DNA from: Paracoccaceae bacterium
GTDB lineage: Bacteria > Pseudomonadota > Alphaproteobacteria > Rhodobacterales > Rhodobacteraceae
DNA: 57,571 bases
NCBI GenBank assembly: GCA_024742695.1
Contig: JANSXY010000024.1
Coordinates: forward strand, 1 to 57,571
Direction: 5' to 3'
Part shown: positions 32,576-40,903 of the stretch, one piece after another
Position numbering within the stretch: the first letter of the stretch is position 1
Layout of the letters: each line of letters starts with the position of its first letter
Program-made: the position numbers and the translations under genes
The notes under the pieces: model-generated
Databases searched by the model: none
Told to the model about the DNA's origin: nothing
What the model saw: only the letters and a program-made list of their open reading frames with translations

Positions 32576-33642
32576 GCGCCCTCCAGCAGGTGCACGGCCG
32601 CGGCATCATAGGCCAGATGCACGCGCGCGCCGACCTCGGGCGCATCCGCGGCATCGCGCGCCGTGACCCTGATCTCGGGGCCGCCGGGCGCCGGGGCCGC
32701 GAACAGGTTCAGATCCTGCCCGAGATAGACGCTGCGCGTTATGGTGACGGGCAATCCGGCCTCCGCCAGCCGGAAATCCGCCGGTCGCAGGACCGCCGTC
32801 GCGCGGCGGCCCACCGTCAGGCCCGCCCCCGGCAGGCGCAGTTCGAGGCCCTCGGCGGTCCGGCCGATCGCGACCTCGCCCTCGATCCGATCGACGGTCA
32901 CGTCGAAAAGGTTGGTTTCGCCGATGAACTCGGCGACGAAGCGGGTTCGGGGATGGCGGAAGATGTCGCGCGGGCTGCCCTGCTGCTCGATCCGGCCGGC
33001 CCGCATCACCACGATCCTGTCGGACATGGTCAGCGCCTCTTCCTGGTCGTGGGTGACGAAGACGAAGGCGATGCCGAGGTTGTGCTGAAGCGTCTTGAGT
33101 TCCAGTTGCATCTGCTGGCGCAGGTTGCGATCCAGCGCCGACAGCGGTTCGTCGAGCAGCAGGATCCGCGGGCGCCCGATGATTGCGCGCGCCAAAGCCA
33201 CGCGCTGCCGCTGCCCGCCTGACAGCTGCGACGGCCGCCGCGCCCCGAAACCCGCAAGCCCGACCTTGTCCAGCGCCTCGGCGACGGCCCGCTCGCGCTC
33301 GGCCCGCGCCACGCCGCCCACCTCCAGCGCGTAGCCGACGTTGCGCGCCACGCTCATGTGTCCGAACAGCGCGTAGCTTTGGAACACGGTATTGACCGGG
33401 CGGCGAAACGGCGGCAGCGCGCCGATATCGCGCCCGTCAAGCCGGATGACGCCGGCATCGAGCGCCTCGAAACCCGAGATCGACCTCAGCAAGGTGGTCT
33501 TGCCGCAGCCCGAAGGGCCCAGCAGCGTCACGAACTCGTTCGCGCCCACGTCGAGGTCGACGCCATCGAGGGCGGCGATCCGCCCGCCTTCCGGTGTCGC
33601 GAAGGACCGGCGTGCGCCGCGGATTTCCAGAAGGCCTGTCAT
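32572..33642 (-). CDS. Pot-type ABC transporter ATPase (PotA-like)
   Basis: 356 residues from the ATG at 33642. Walker [11 protein letters not shown] at about 41-50, Q-loop FQSYALFGH, signature [15 protein letters not shown], Walker [12 protein letters not shown], switch [13 protein letters not shown], then a TOBE-type C-terminal domain (residues 250-356) containing AVLRPADFRLA. It energises the importer whose two permeases follow. It is separated from the binding-protein gene by 53 bp containing a strong hairpin, which would allow lower expression than that of the binding protein. Confidence 0.9.
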   Translation of the reverse strand: MTGLLEIRGARRSFATPEGGRIAALDGVDLDVGANEFVTLLGPSGCGKTTLLRSISGFEALDAGVIRLDGRDIGALPPFRRPVNTVFQSYALFGHMSVARNVGYALEVGGVARAERERAVAEALDKVGLAGFGARRPSQLSGGQRQRVALARAIIGRPRILLLDEPLSALDRNLRQQMQLELKTLQHNLGIAFVFVTHDQEEALTMSDRIVVMRAGRIEQQGSPRDIFRHPRTRFVAEFIGETNLFDVTVDRIEGEVAIGRTAEGLELRLPGAGLTVGRRATAVLRPADFRLAEAGLPVTITRSVYLGQDLNLFAAPAPGGPEIRVTARDAADAPEVGARVHLAYDAAAVHLLEGA

Positions 33643-33661
33643 CGAGGTTCCCCGTAGCGCT

Positions 33662-33686
33662 GCGGGCGCCCTGTCCGGGCGCCCGC
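33662..33686 (-). promoter_or_regulatory. Intercistronic hairpin between binding protein and ATPase genes
   Basis: A perfect 10-bp stem, GCGGGCGCCC and its complement, with a 5-nt loop, 10 bp after the binding-protein stop. No U-tract, so it is more likely an mRNA-stabilising or attenuating hairpin, the usual device for making excess binding protein. Confidence 0.6.
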
Positions 33687-33695
33687 ACGACCCCG

Positions 33696-34724
33696 TCACT
33701 GCGCGGTGCGGATCGTGTTCCAGGCCCGGTCGTAGGCCCTGAGCCCCGCACCGATATCCTCGAAGATCTGCAGGCGCGCCATGGTTTCCGCCGGCACGTT
33801 GATGTTCGGGTTCGAGCGGATGAACTCGGGCGTCAACTCGTTGGCGGGGATGTTGGGGGTGCCGTTGAACTGCTGCGCGACGTTGAGGGCCGCGATTTCC
33901 GGCGTGAGGTAGAATTCGAGGAACTTCTGCGCCGCCGCCTTGTTCGGGGCGGAGGCGAGGACGCAGATGTTTTCCTGGTACATCGTACCGCCCTCGGCCG
34001 GGATCACGTACTTGACGTTCGGCATGTCGATGAAGAACACGTTGCCGCCAACGAAGAAATGCGCCGCGGCCAGGTCGCCCGATGCGATCAGCGGCATGCT
34101 CTCGTAGGTGAAGGCCGTGACCTTGTCCTTCTGGGCCAGCACGTAGTCCGTCGCCGCCTTGATGTCGTCGGGCTCGACCGAGTTGACCGACTTTCCGTTC
34201 ATCATCAGGCCGATCGCCATCACCTCGCGCATGTCGTCGAGCAGGCTGATCTTGCCGCCGGTCTTTTCCGGGATCGCGAAGAAGTCGGCCCAGCCGGCCA
34301 CCGGGCCGGTGACATCCTCGTTGTAGAAGATCCCGACCGTGCCCCATGCATAGGGCAGGCAGTATTCGCTGGCCGGGTCTTCCTTGGCCCGCAGGAACGC
34401 CGGGTCGATGTTGCCGAAATCGGGATGCGTGTTGATGCCGGTCTTCTCGAGAAGGTCGAGCTTGATCATGATGTCGTTCATGTGGACCGACGGGAACACG
34501 ATGTCATAGCCCGTCGCGCCGGCCTGGATCTTGGCCAGCATTTCCTCGTTCGAGGAATAGGTGTCGAGGCTGACCTCGATCCCGGTTTCCTCGGTGAACC
34601 GGGTCAGGACGTCGGGGTTGATGTAGTCGCCCCAGTTGTAGATCGCGAGCTTTTCCTGGGCGACGGCGCCTGAGGCACCCGCCAGCAGGACGCTGGCTGC
34701 GAGAACGGTCGATCTGAGTTTCAT
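33696..34724 (-). CDS. Pot-type periplasmic binding protein
   Basis: 342 residues, signal peptide MKLRSTVLAASVLLAGASGAVA, mature QEKLAIYNWGDYINPDVLTRFTEETGIEV. Close in pattern to PotD/PotF: NWGDYI opening, AGATGYDIVFPS, LPYAWGTVGIFYN. It would bind a small cationic ligand. First gene of the leftward operon (binding protein, ATPase, two permeases, P1 peptidase). The substrate may be an amine or aminoacyl-amide, given the peptidase; not determined. Confidence 0.9.
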   Translation of the reverse strand: MKLRSTVLAASVLLAGASGAVAQEKLAIYNWGDYINPDVLTRFTEETGIEVSLDTYSSNEEMLAKIQAGATGYDIVFPSVHMNDIMIKLDLLEKTGINTHPDFGNIDPAFLRAKEDPASEYCLPYAWGTVGIFYNEDVTGPVAGWADFFAIPEKTGGKISLLDDMREVMAIGLMMNGKSVNSVEPDDIKAATDYVLAQKDKVTAFTYESMPLIASGDLAAAHFFVGGNVFFIDMPNVKYVIPAEGGTMYQENICVLASAPNKAAAQKFLEFYLTPEIAALNVAQQFNGTPNIPANELTPEFIRSNPNINVPAETMARLQIFEDIGAGLRAYDRAWNTIRTAQ

Positions 34725-34792
34725 GGTCGGCTCCCGTTGGTGGCCGGTCGGTCGTTGCCCGCGCGGAATGTTGTGGCGTCGCCGACTCGGCG

Positions 34793-34822
34793 ATGTTAGT
34801 CACAATGACAGAACGCTAACAT
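34793..34822. promoter_or_regulatory. Inverted repeat in the divergent region (probable RpiR operator)
   Basis: ATGTTAG at 34793-34799 and CTAACAT at 34816-34822, a perfect 7-bp inverted repeat with a 16-bp spacer (centre-to-centre 23 bp, about two helical turns). It lies between the divergent binding-protein gene (start 34724) and the RpiR gene (start 34849), the natural place for its operator. Confidence 0.55.
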
Positions 34823-34848
34823 TGGTGAAATTTGCTGTAAATGCTGTC

Positions 34849-35715
34849 ATGACGCATGCCGACCTGCCCGATGACGAACCGCCCCTGGTTGCCCAGTTGA
34901 AGGCAATCATGCCGGAATTGACCAAATCGGAGGCACGAATCGCACAGTGGCTTCTGCTCAACCTCGCCTCGGTCGGCATGGAAACCGGGGCGTCGATCGC
35001 GGCGAAGACCGGCGTCAGCGAGATCACGGTCAGCCGGTTCCTGCGCCGGATCGGGTTTCGCGGCATGGCGGCCCTGAAGGAAGAGTTGCAGACCTCCGGC
35101 GTGAACCTGCAACTGCGTGGCGCCGAACGCTACCTGCGGCTTCTGGAGGGCGAACTGGGCACCCTGATCCGCCGCGACGCCGAGGCGATCCTCGGCCTCG
35201 GCGCACAGATCGCGCGGCCGGAGTGGTCCGCGGCGGTTGACGTCATCGACGCGGCGGACGAGGTCTTCGTGACCGGGTTCCAGACGGTGCGCGGCCTGGC
35301 CGAGGATTTCGCCCGCCGGCTGTCGATCGTGCGCGGATCGGTGCGGTTCGTCGCCGCGCACGATGCCGGGTTGGCGGAATGGATCCCGTCGCTGCGGCGG
35401 CGGACGGAACGGCGCTGCCTGATCCTCGTCGACATGGTGCCCTATGCCCGCGAAGCCCCGACCATCGTCGGCAAGGCCCGCGAACTGGGCATGGACGTGG
35501 TCGTGGTGACCGACGAGTTGAACACCTGGGCCTCGACCCATACGCCCTTCGTCTTTCACGCCGCGACGAAGGTCGGCGCGTTCCTGGAAAGCACCGGGCC
35601 GCTGGCCACGATCCTGAACCTCGTCACCCACGCCGTCGCCGAGCGCGATCCCGACAAGGCGCGCACCCGGCTGGCCGAGTGGCCGAGCGTTCTGCGCGAT
35701 CTCGATCTCTACTAG
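34849..35715 (+). CDS. MurR/RpiR family transcriptional regulator
   Basis: 288 residues from the ATG at 34849 (MTHADLPDDEPPLVAQLKAIM); no strong RBS, and a GTG at 34825 is possible. N-terminal HTH_6 domain (residues about 15-85; LTKSEARIAQWLLLNLASVGMETGASIAAKTGVSEITVSRFLRRIGF), linker, then a SIS sugar-isomerase domain at about 125-255 (ADEVFVTGFQTVRGLAEDFARRL; LILVDMVPYAREAPTIVGKARELGMDVVVVTD). RpiR proteins usually respond to a phosphorylated or amino sugar; here the divergent neighbour is an amine-type importer with a peptidase. It probably controls that operon and itself through the inverted repeat at 34793-34822. Confidence 0.88.
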   Translation: MTHADLPDDEPPLVAQLKAIMPELTKSEARIAQWLLLNLASVGMETGASIAAKTGVSEITVSRFLRRIGFRGMAALKEELQTSGVNLQLRGAERYLRLLEGELGTLIRRDAEAILGLGAQIARPEWSAAVDVIDAADEVFVTGFQTVRGLAEDFARRLSIVRGSVRFVAAHDAGLAEWIPSLRRRTERRCLILVDMVPYAREAPTIVGKARELGMDVVVVTDELNTWASTHTPFVFHAATKVGAFLESTGPLATILNLVTHAVAERDPDKARTRLAEWPSVLRDLDLY

Positions 35716-36053
35716 TGGGGCGCGAGCATCCGGCCAAACAAGACCGACACTCGAAGGCCGCGGTTGACCGGTTGACAGTGATCGGATCGGTCACGCTTCG
35801 CCGACACTAGGGCGCACCGCGTTCGTGAAGGCGTTGCCGCGGACGCGTGCCGTCCCGGGAATCCTCGCTTTGCCCGCTGAACGGCCAATCCCTGCGCGGA
35901 GTCATCGGCAGACCCGCACCCCGGACGCCGCGCACGGAAGGAGCAGGTCCGCGCATGGGCACGCCGTCCAGTCCCGCCGAGATCGGCGCTCCGTGGAAGA
36001 ACCGGTGTTCCTCGGCTCGGTCAACCAATTCGCGGCGTCGAAGGCCGGCTTCC
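35716..36053. other. Intergenic region between RpiR and kinase genes
   Basis: Convergent ends (RpiR rightward, kinase leftward). Short frames on both strands have no recognisable features and no RNA gene is seen. No clear terminator either. Confidence 0.4.
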
Positions 36054-37676
36054 CTAGGAAGCGACGAGCCGCTCGAAGAGCCTTGCAACCGCTTCGGCTC
36101 CCGGGTCGTTGTGGCCGGCGAGCTTGTCCTCGGAAATATAGCTTGCCCGCCCCGCCTTTGCCCGTGTGATGCCCGCGGTCATGTCCGCGCCGTCCCGCGC
36201 AGCCTTGGCCGCAGCCTCGATACCCCGAGGCAGGGCTTCCAGCGCCGGGAACAATGCGTCGATCATCGTGCGGTCGCCGGGATGGGCGCCGCCAACCTGC
36301 TGGATCCTGTCGAGCCCCGCCTTCAGGGCGCCGATCGCGCTTGCACCGCTTGCAGAGGCATCGCCCGCAGCCGCGAAGAAGATGGCCAGGAGCACGCCTG
36401 AAGATCCCCCCATCGTCTGGCTGAGTTCGAGGCCGATCGCACGGTAGAGCTGTGTCAGGTCGGCCAGCGGCATCCGGTCCAGCGCCTTGATCAGCGCGCG
36501 CGACGCCGTCGCGAGCGTGCTGCCCGTGTCGCCGTCCCCCGACTTGGCATCGAGCGCGTTCAAATCCGCCTCTGCCTCGATGAGGATTCGGCAGCATCGC
36601 TCGATGAAGGCGCGTCGCTCGTCGTGTTTGGACGCCATCGGCTGGATCGGGGTCAATCCGTCCGGCAGCGGCAGAACGGCCGGCGCGGCCACCGCGTGGC
36701 AGCCGGGCCAGGCCCAGGGCGCGACGGGGGCGCTCATGGCGTTTTCGTCGGCCTTGCTCACCGGCATCAACGAGACCGAGAAGCCTTGCATGTCGAGCGA
36801 TGTCATGAGCGGCGCCGGTCCGACCATCCAACGGACCTGGCTGCCGATGCGCGAGCGAACGAGTTCCTCGGCCAGCACCGACATCTCGAGCGGCGTCGCG
36901 CCGCCGAGGTTGTTGAGAAGCGCTACGTGCGGGCCCGGCCCGATCCTCGGCGCCAGCCGGTCGACGACCATCTCCATCGCCTGGCGGGCCGTCGTGAAGT
37001 CGACCTGTTCGATCCCGGCCTCGCCGTGGATCCCGAGCCCGAGTTCAGCCTTTCCCGGTCCGATCCGGTCTTCCTTCGGCGATCCCGGCACCGTGCAGGT
37101 ATCGAGAGACATCCCGATCGAAACGACCCCGTCGATCACGCGCTTGGCGGCCTGGGTGACGGTGTCGAGGTCGGCACCCTGGTCGGCCAACGCTCCGGCG
37201 ATCTTGTGAACGAACAATGTCCCGGCCACGCCGCGGGCCTGCGGCAGATCGGGCAACGCAACGTCGTCATCGACCACAACCATGTTGACCTTCAGCCCGA
37301 AGGCCCGCGCGCGCTCGGCCGCGAGGCCGAAATTCAAACGGTCACCGGTGTAGTTCTTGACGATGAGAAGGCACCCCGCCTTGCCGGTCACAGACAGGAT
37401 TCCGGCCAGCACCGCGTCGACCGAGGGCGAGGCGAAGACGTCTCCGCAGACCGCGGCCGTCAACATCCCCTGCCCGACGAAGCCGGCATGCGACGGTTCG
37501 TGCCCCGAGCCGCCCCCCGACACCAGCGCGACCTTGGACCTGTCCCAGTCGGTTCGCACGACGACCTTGATGTGCGGGTAGCCATCCAGCCGGGCAAGCC
37601 GACCGCCAGCGGTCCGAAGCGCGCCATCGATCGCCTCGGTGACCAGGGTTTCCTTGGTGTTTATGAACTGTTTCAT
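36054..37676 (-). CDS. Fused DhaK-DhaL type kinase (dihydroxyacetone/tetrulose kinase)
   Basis: 540 residues from the ATG at 37676 (MKQFINTKETLVTEAIDGALR). The DhaK domain at 1-330 has GGGSGHEPSH and the ligand-binding histidine in LGLGIHGEAG; the DhaL domain at about 365-540 has SGDGDTGSTL and LSQTMGGSSGVLLAIFF. The single-chain ATP-type kinase (as in Citrobacter) phosphorylates dihydroxyacetone, but relatives act on D- or L-erythrulose. It is the last gene of a leftward operon for a polyol or carbohydrate importer, so the substrate is likely a ketose made from the imported compound. It starts 11 bp after the ATPase stop. Confidence 0.88.
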   Translation of the reverse strand: MKQFINTKETLVTEAIDGALRTAGGRLARLDGYPHIKVVVRTDWDRSKVALVSGGGSGHEPSHAGFVGQGMLTAAVCGDVFASPSVDAVLAGILSVTGKAGCLLIVKNYTGDRLNFGLAAERARAFGLKVNMVVVDDDVALPDLPQARGVAGTLFVHKIAGALADQGADLDTVTQAAKRVIDGVVSIGMSLDTCTVPGSPKEDRIGPGKAELGLGIHGEAGIEQVDFTTARQAMEMVVDRLAPRIGPGPHVALLNNLGGATPLEMSVLAEELVRSRIGSQVRWMVGPAPLMTSLDMQGFSVSLMPVSKADENAMSAPVAPWAWPGCHAVAAPAVLPLPDGLTPIQPMASKHDERRAFIERCCRILIEAEADLNALDAKSGDGDTGSTLATASRALIKALDRMPLADLTQLYRAIGLELSQTMGGSSGVLLAIFFAAAGDASASGASAIGALKAGLDRIQQVGGAHPGDRTMIDALFPALEALPRGIEAAAKAARDGADMTAGITRAKAGRASYISEDKLAGHNDPGAEAVARLFERLVAS

Positions 37677-37687
37677 GGCCGGTCTCC

Positions 37688-38683
37688 TCAGGCGATACAT
37701 GCGCCGCTGGCGTCGAAGTAGAGCGGGTTTCTGGGTTCCACGGCGACCGTGTCGCCGGGCTCGAGGTCGGTGTGGACATCGGTCAGGGTGACGATGTCAT
37801 GGCCCTCCAGCGTCAGGTGAAGGCGCGTCTGGTCGCCCAGATGCTCGACGCGAACCACATGCGCGGGCTTTCCCGCCCCCTGCACGATGTGCTCGGGGCG
37901 CAAGCCGATCGTCCTGGCACCGGCGGGTGCTCCGGCGAAGAGGCCTGCCGGAAGCAGGTTGATCCTCGGAAGTCCAAGGCGACCCGCGACATAAAGGCTG
38001 ACGGGGCGTTCGTAGATCTCGCGCGGGGTTCCGAACTGCACCAGGCGACCATGGTCAAGCACGCCCACATGTGTCGCCATGGTCATCGCCTCGATCTGGT
38101 CATGCGTGACATAGAGAAGCGTCGCGCCGAGGTCGGCGTGGATGCGCTTGAGCTCGACGCGCAACTCGGCGCGCAGCTTGGCATCGAGCGAGGACAACGG
38201 CTCGTCCATCAGGTAGATCGACGGTTGCCGAACCAGCGCACGCCCGATCGACACGCGCTGCATCTCGCCGCCGGAGAGCGCCGTCGCCTTGTTGTCGAGC
38301 TTGTGCGCGATGCGCAGGACTTCCGCCACCGCATGCACCTTCTGGCGGATCTCGTCTTCCGGCGTTCGAAGGATCGGCGATCGCAACGGGAAGGCGAGGT
38401 TCTCGCGTACCGTCATGTGCGGGTAGAGCGAGTACTGCTGGAACACCATGGCGACATCGCGCTGGGCCGGCGTCTCGGAGGTCACGTTGCGGCCGCCGAT
38501 GCTGATGGTCCCCTTGTCCGGTCGCTCGAGGCCCGAGATCAGCCGCAAGGTGGTGGTCTTGCCGGCACCCGTCGGTCCGAGAAGCACGACGAAGGCTCCG
38601 TCGGGCACGGTCAGCGAAAGGTCTTCGATTGCAACGCTGGATCCGAAGGCCTTGGTCACATCCCTCAGCTCGACTTCAGCCAT
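37688..38683 (-). CDS. ABC sugar/polyol importer ATPase (first of two, UgpC/MalK-type, GlpS/GlpT-like)
   Basis: 331 residues. Walker A LGPTGAGKTTTLRL at about 35-48, Q-loop FQQYSLYPH, signature LSGGEMQRVSIGRAL, Walker B YLMDEPLSSLD, VTHDQIEAMTM, and a TOBE/MalK-type C-terminus (TIGLRPEHI). Signature LSGGEMQ differs from its neighbour's LSGGDRQ, so they form a heterodimer. The next ATPase overlaps it by 8 bp. Two distinct ATPases with two permeases and a small membrane protein match the rhizobial glycerol importer GlpSTPQUV; that is a comparison by gene order. Confidence 0.88.
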   Translation of the reverse strand: MAEVELRDVTKAFGSSVAIEDLSLTVPDGAFVVLLGPTGAGKTTTLRLISGLERPDKGTISIGGRNVTSETPAQRDVAMVFQQYSLYPHMTVRENLAFPLRSPILRTPEDEIRQKVHAVAEVLRIAHKLDNKATALSGGEMQRVSIGRALVRQPSIYLMDEPLSSLDAKLRAELRVELKRIHADLGATLLYVTHDQIEAMTMATHVGVLDHGRLVQFGTPREIYERPVSLYVAGRLGLPRINLLPAGLFAGAPAGARTIGLRPEHIVQGAGKPAHVVRVEHLGDQTRLHLTLEGHDIVTLTDVHTDLEPGDTVAVEPRNPLYFDASGACIA

Positions 38684-39773
38684 GGGACAGCACCCCCTCG
38701 TTCAGGTCCGATCTCAGCGCCCGGCCGGTGCCGGTGTCGAAGAGCGTGATCGTCTTCGGATCGAACTCCAGACCGACGGTTTCATCGACCCGAACCGGTT
38801 GATCTGACGAGATCCGGGCCTTCAGCTGGCCGTGGTCGGAGTTCAACGTGACGATCTGCGTCGTCCCGAGGTATTCCGTCGCGTCCACCCGGCAGCGGAA
38901 GGCTCCGTTGTCGGAGAACCGGACATGCTCGGGCCGCACGCCGAATGCGATGTCCCCGTCAAAGGGTTCGCGCAACTCGGGCACCTCGAAGACGTGGTGA
39001 TGCATCCTGACCGAGGTCGCCCCCGCCTCGACCGACCCGCGGAAGCGCAGGAAGTTCATCGCGGGTGACCCGATGAATTCGGCCACGAACATCGTCGCAG
39101 GCTTGTCGTAGATGTCCTGCGGCGTGCCGAATTGCTCGACGACGCCATGGTTCATCACGACGATCTTGTCGCCCATCTGCATCGCTTCGAGCTGGTCATG
39201 CGTTACGTAGACGGTGGTCGCCCCCATGCGGTCATGCAATGCGCGCAACTCTTCCGCCATGATCTCGCGGAACTCGGCATCGAGGGCCCCGAGCGGCTCG
39301 TCCATCATGAAGGCCTTTGGGCTTCGCACGATCGCCCGCCCGAGCGCCACGCGTTGACGGTCACCCCCGGACAGGCCGCCGACCGGCCGGTCGAGGATAT
39401 GCTCGATCCGCAGAAGACGGGCGACCTCCTCGACCTTCTCGCGAACACGCGCCCGCGAAAGCCCCTGGCTGACCAGGGGATAGGCGATGTTCTTGCGGAC
39501 GTTCATGTGCGGATAGAGCGCGAACATCTGGAAGACGAAGGCGATGTCGCGCTGGCTTGCGGGCTTCTGGCCGACTTCCTCGCCGTCGATCCAGATCTGC
39601 CCGGAGGTCGGAAGCTCGAGCCCCGCGATCATGCGCAGCGTGGTTGTCTTTCCACAGCCCGATGGTCCGAGCAGCATGAAGAATTCTCCGTCCTCGATCC
39701 TGAACGAGGACGATTGCACGGCCGTGAAGCTGCCGAATTCCTTCCGAAGGTTCTTGATGATGATCTCGGCCAT
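38676..39773 (-). CDS. ABC sugar/polyol importer ATPase (second of two, GlpS/GlpT-like)
   Basis: 365 residues. [48 protein letters not shown]: Walker A at about 36-44; signature LSGGDRQRVALGRAI, Walker B FMMDEPLGALD, VTHDQLEAMQMGD, C-terminal TOBE-like part (IAFGVRPEHVRFS). It starts 3 bp below the small membrane protein stop and overlaps the other ATPase by 8 bp. It should form the motor heterodimer with the other ATPase. Confidence 0.88.
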   Translation of the reverse strand: MAEIIIKNLRKEFGSFTAVQSSSFRIEDGEFFMLLGPSGCGKTTTLRMIAGLELPTSGQIWIDGEEVGQKPASQRDIAFVFQMFALYPHMNVRKNIAYPLVSQGLSRARVREKVEEVARLLRIEHILDRPVGGLSGGDRQRVALGRAIVRSPKAFMMDEPLGALDAEFREIMAEELRALHDRMGATTVYVTHDQLEAMQMGDKIVVMNHGVVEQFGTPQDIYDKPATMFVAEFIGSPAMNFLRFRGSVEAGATSVRMHHHVFEVPELREPFDGDIAFGVRPEHVRFSDNGAFRCRVDATEYLGTTQIVTLNSDHGQLKARISSDQPVRVDETVGLEFDPKTITLFDTGTGRALRSDLNEGVLSHG

Positions 39774-39776
39774 TGC

Positions 39777-39965
39777 CTATTCCGGAAAGTGGCTGACGAC
39801 GATGAACATGACCGTGCCTGTGAGCGTCACGATGAACGAATATGTGTAGGCCCAGAGAGCGAAGGGCTGCATGAGCATGATCACGCCCAGCGCGATCAGG
39901 ATCGACGCGACGAGTTCCCAGGGGCCGCGGCGGAACCGCAGCAATCCAGTAACGAAATCCGTCAT
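39777..39965 (-). CDS. 62-aa inner-membrane protein of the polyol importer (GlpU/DUF2160-like position)
   Basis: 62 residues from the ATG at 39965 (MTDFVTGLLRFRRGPWELVASILIALGVIMLMQPFALWAYTYSFIVTLTGTVMFIVVSHFPE). Two hydrophobic segments, about 18-34 and 41-57. It overlaps the permease stop by 4 bp and precedes the ATPases by 3 bp. In rhizobial glp operons a small membrane protein (GlpU) sits in the same kind of importer; whether this is a homologue cannot be settled from 62 residues. Often missed by gene callers because of its size. Confidence 0.75.
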   Translation of the reverse strand: MTDFVTGLLRFRRGPWELVASILIALGVIMLMQPFALWAYTYSFIVTLTGTVMFIVVSHFPE

Positions 39966-40903
39966 TTGCGAACCGCTCCGAAGGTAATTCCTCTCAGAAG
40001 ATGTTTCCTGAGAAGGATCGTGAAGACCATGACCGGCACGAGGAACAGGGTGGCACCCGCCGCGACCGCGGGCCAGTCCTGGCCACCGACACCGATGATC
40101 GTCGGAATGAACGGCGGCGCGGTCTGCGCGGTCCCGGAGGTCAGAAGGACGGCGAAGGCGTATTCGTTCCAGGCAAAGATCAGGCAGAAGATCGCGGTCG
40201 ACGCGATGCCCGTCGCCGCCTGGGGCAGCACGACCTTGTAGAACGCCTGAAACCGCGTGTAGCCGTCGATCAGCGCGGCTTCCTCGTATTCGCGCGGGAT
40301 CTCGTCGATGAACCCCTTCAGCAGCCAGACCGCGAGAGAGATGTTCACTGCCGTGTAAAGCAGGATCATCCCCAGATGCGTGTCCGAAAGCCCGAGCTGT
40401 CGATACATCAGGAAGATCGGGATCGCGACGGCGATCGGCGGCATCATCCGCGTGGACAGGATGAAGAACAGCAAGTCGTCCTTCAGCGGGATCTTGAACC
40501 TGCTGAAGGCATAGGCCGCGAGGGTTCCCAGGAAGATCGACAGAAAGGTCGATCCGAACCCGATGATCACCGAGTTCAGGAAACGCTCGCCAAAGCGTGA
40601 CGGACCCGCAATGACCATGTCGTACTGGCGCACGATCTCTTCGGCGAAGTTCGCGGGTGGGGGAAGCGCGGCCAGCGCCTCCGGCGAAAGCCGGGTGCGT
40701 GTGGTGAAGACATTCACGTAGCCTTCGACCGTCGGTTCGAAAAAGACCTTCGGCGGGTAGCTGATGGCGTCGGATGGCGTCTTGAAGCCGGTGGCGACGA
40801 TCCACAGGAGCGGGACCATCGTGATGACGGCATAGAGCGTGACGAGAATGCCGGCGGTCCATTTCGCGCGGCTGCTGGGTTCGGTGATGGAATAGGCGCT
40901 CAT
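39962..40903 (-). CDS. ABC sugar/polyol importer permease (MalG-like, inner)
   Basis: 313 residues from the ATG at 40903. Six segments; starts GILVTLYAVITMVPLLWIVATGFK, typical MalG-family opening; EAA loop EYEEAALIDGYTRFQAFYKVVLPQAATGIASTAIFCLIFAWNEYAFAV ends with the conserved WNEY. It overlaps the other permease by 4 bp. It should form the channel with the MalF-like subunit. Carries an internal long periplasmic loop (residues about 48-95), characteristic of Glp-type importers. Confidence 0.88.
   Translation of the reverse strand: MSAYSITEPSSRAKWTAGILVTLYAVITMVPLLWIVATGFKTPSDAISYPPKVFFEPTVEGYVNVFTTRTRLSPEALAALPPPANFAEEIVRQYDMVIAGPSRFGERFLNSVIIGFGSTFLSIFLGTLAAYAFSRFKIPLKDDLLFFILSTRMMPPIAVAIPIFLMYRQLGLSDTHLGMILLYTAVNISLAVWLLKGFIDEIPREYEEAALIDGYTRFQAFYKVVLPQAATGIASTAIFCLIFAWNEYAFAVLLTSGTAQTAPPFIPTIIGVGGQDWPAVAAGATLFLVPVMVFTILLRKHLLRGITFGAVRK

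Noticed and set aside
31223-32611. 462-aa rightward frame over the second Pot permeases
   Set aside because: His/Gln/Asp-rich antisense pattern over two well-defined permease genes.
29787-32654. 955-aa leftward frame covering the P1 peptidase and permease genes
   Set aside because: Only its C-terminal 355 residues (from the ATG at 30854) make sense as the P1 peptidase; the rest is out of frame with the permeases.
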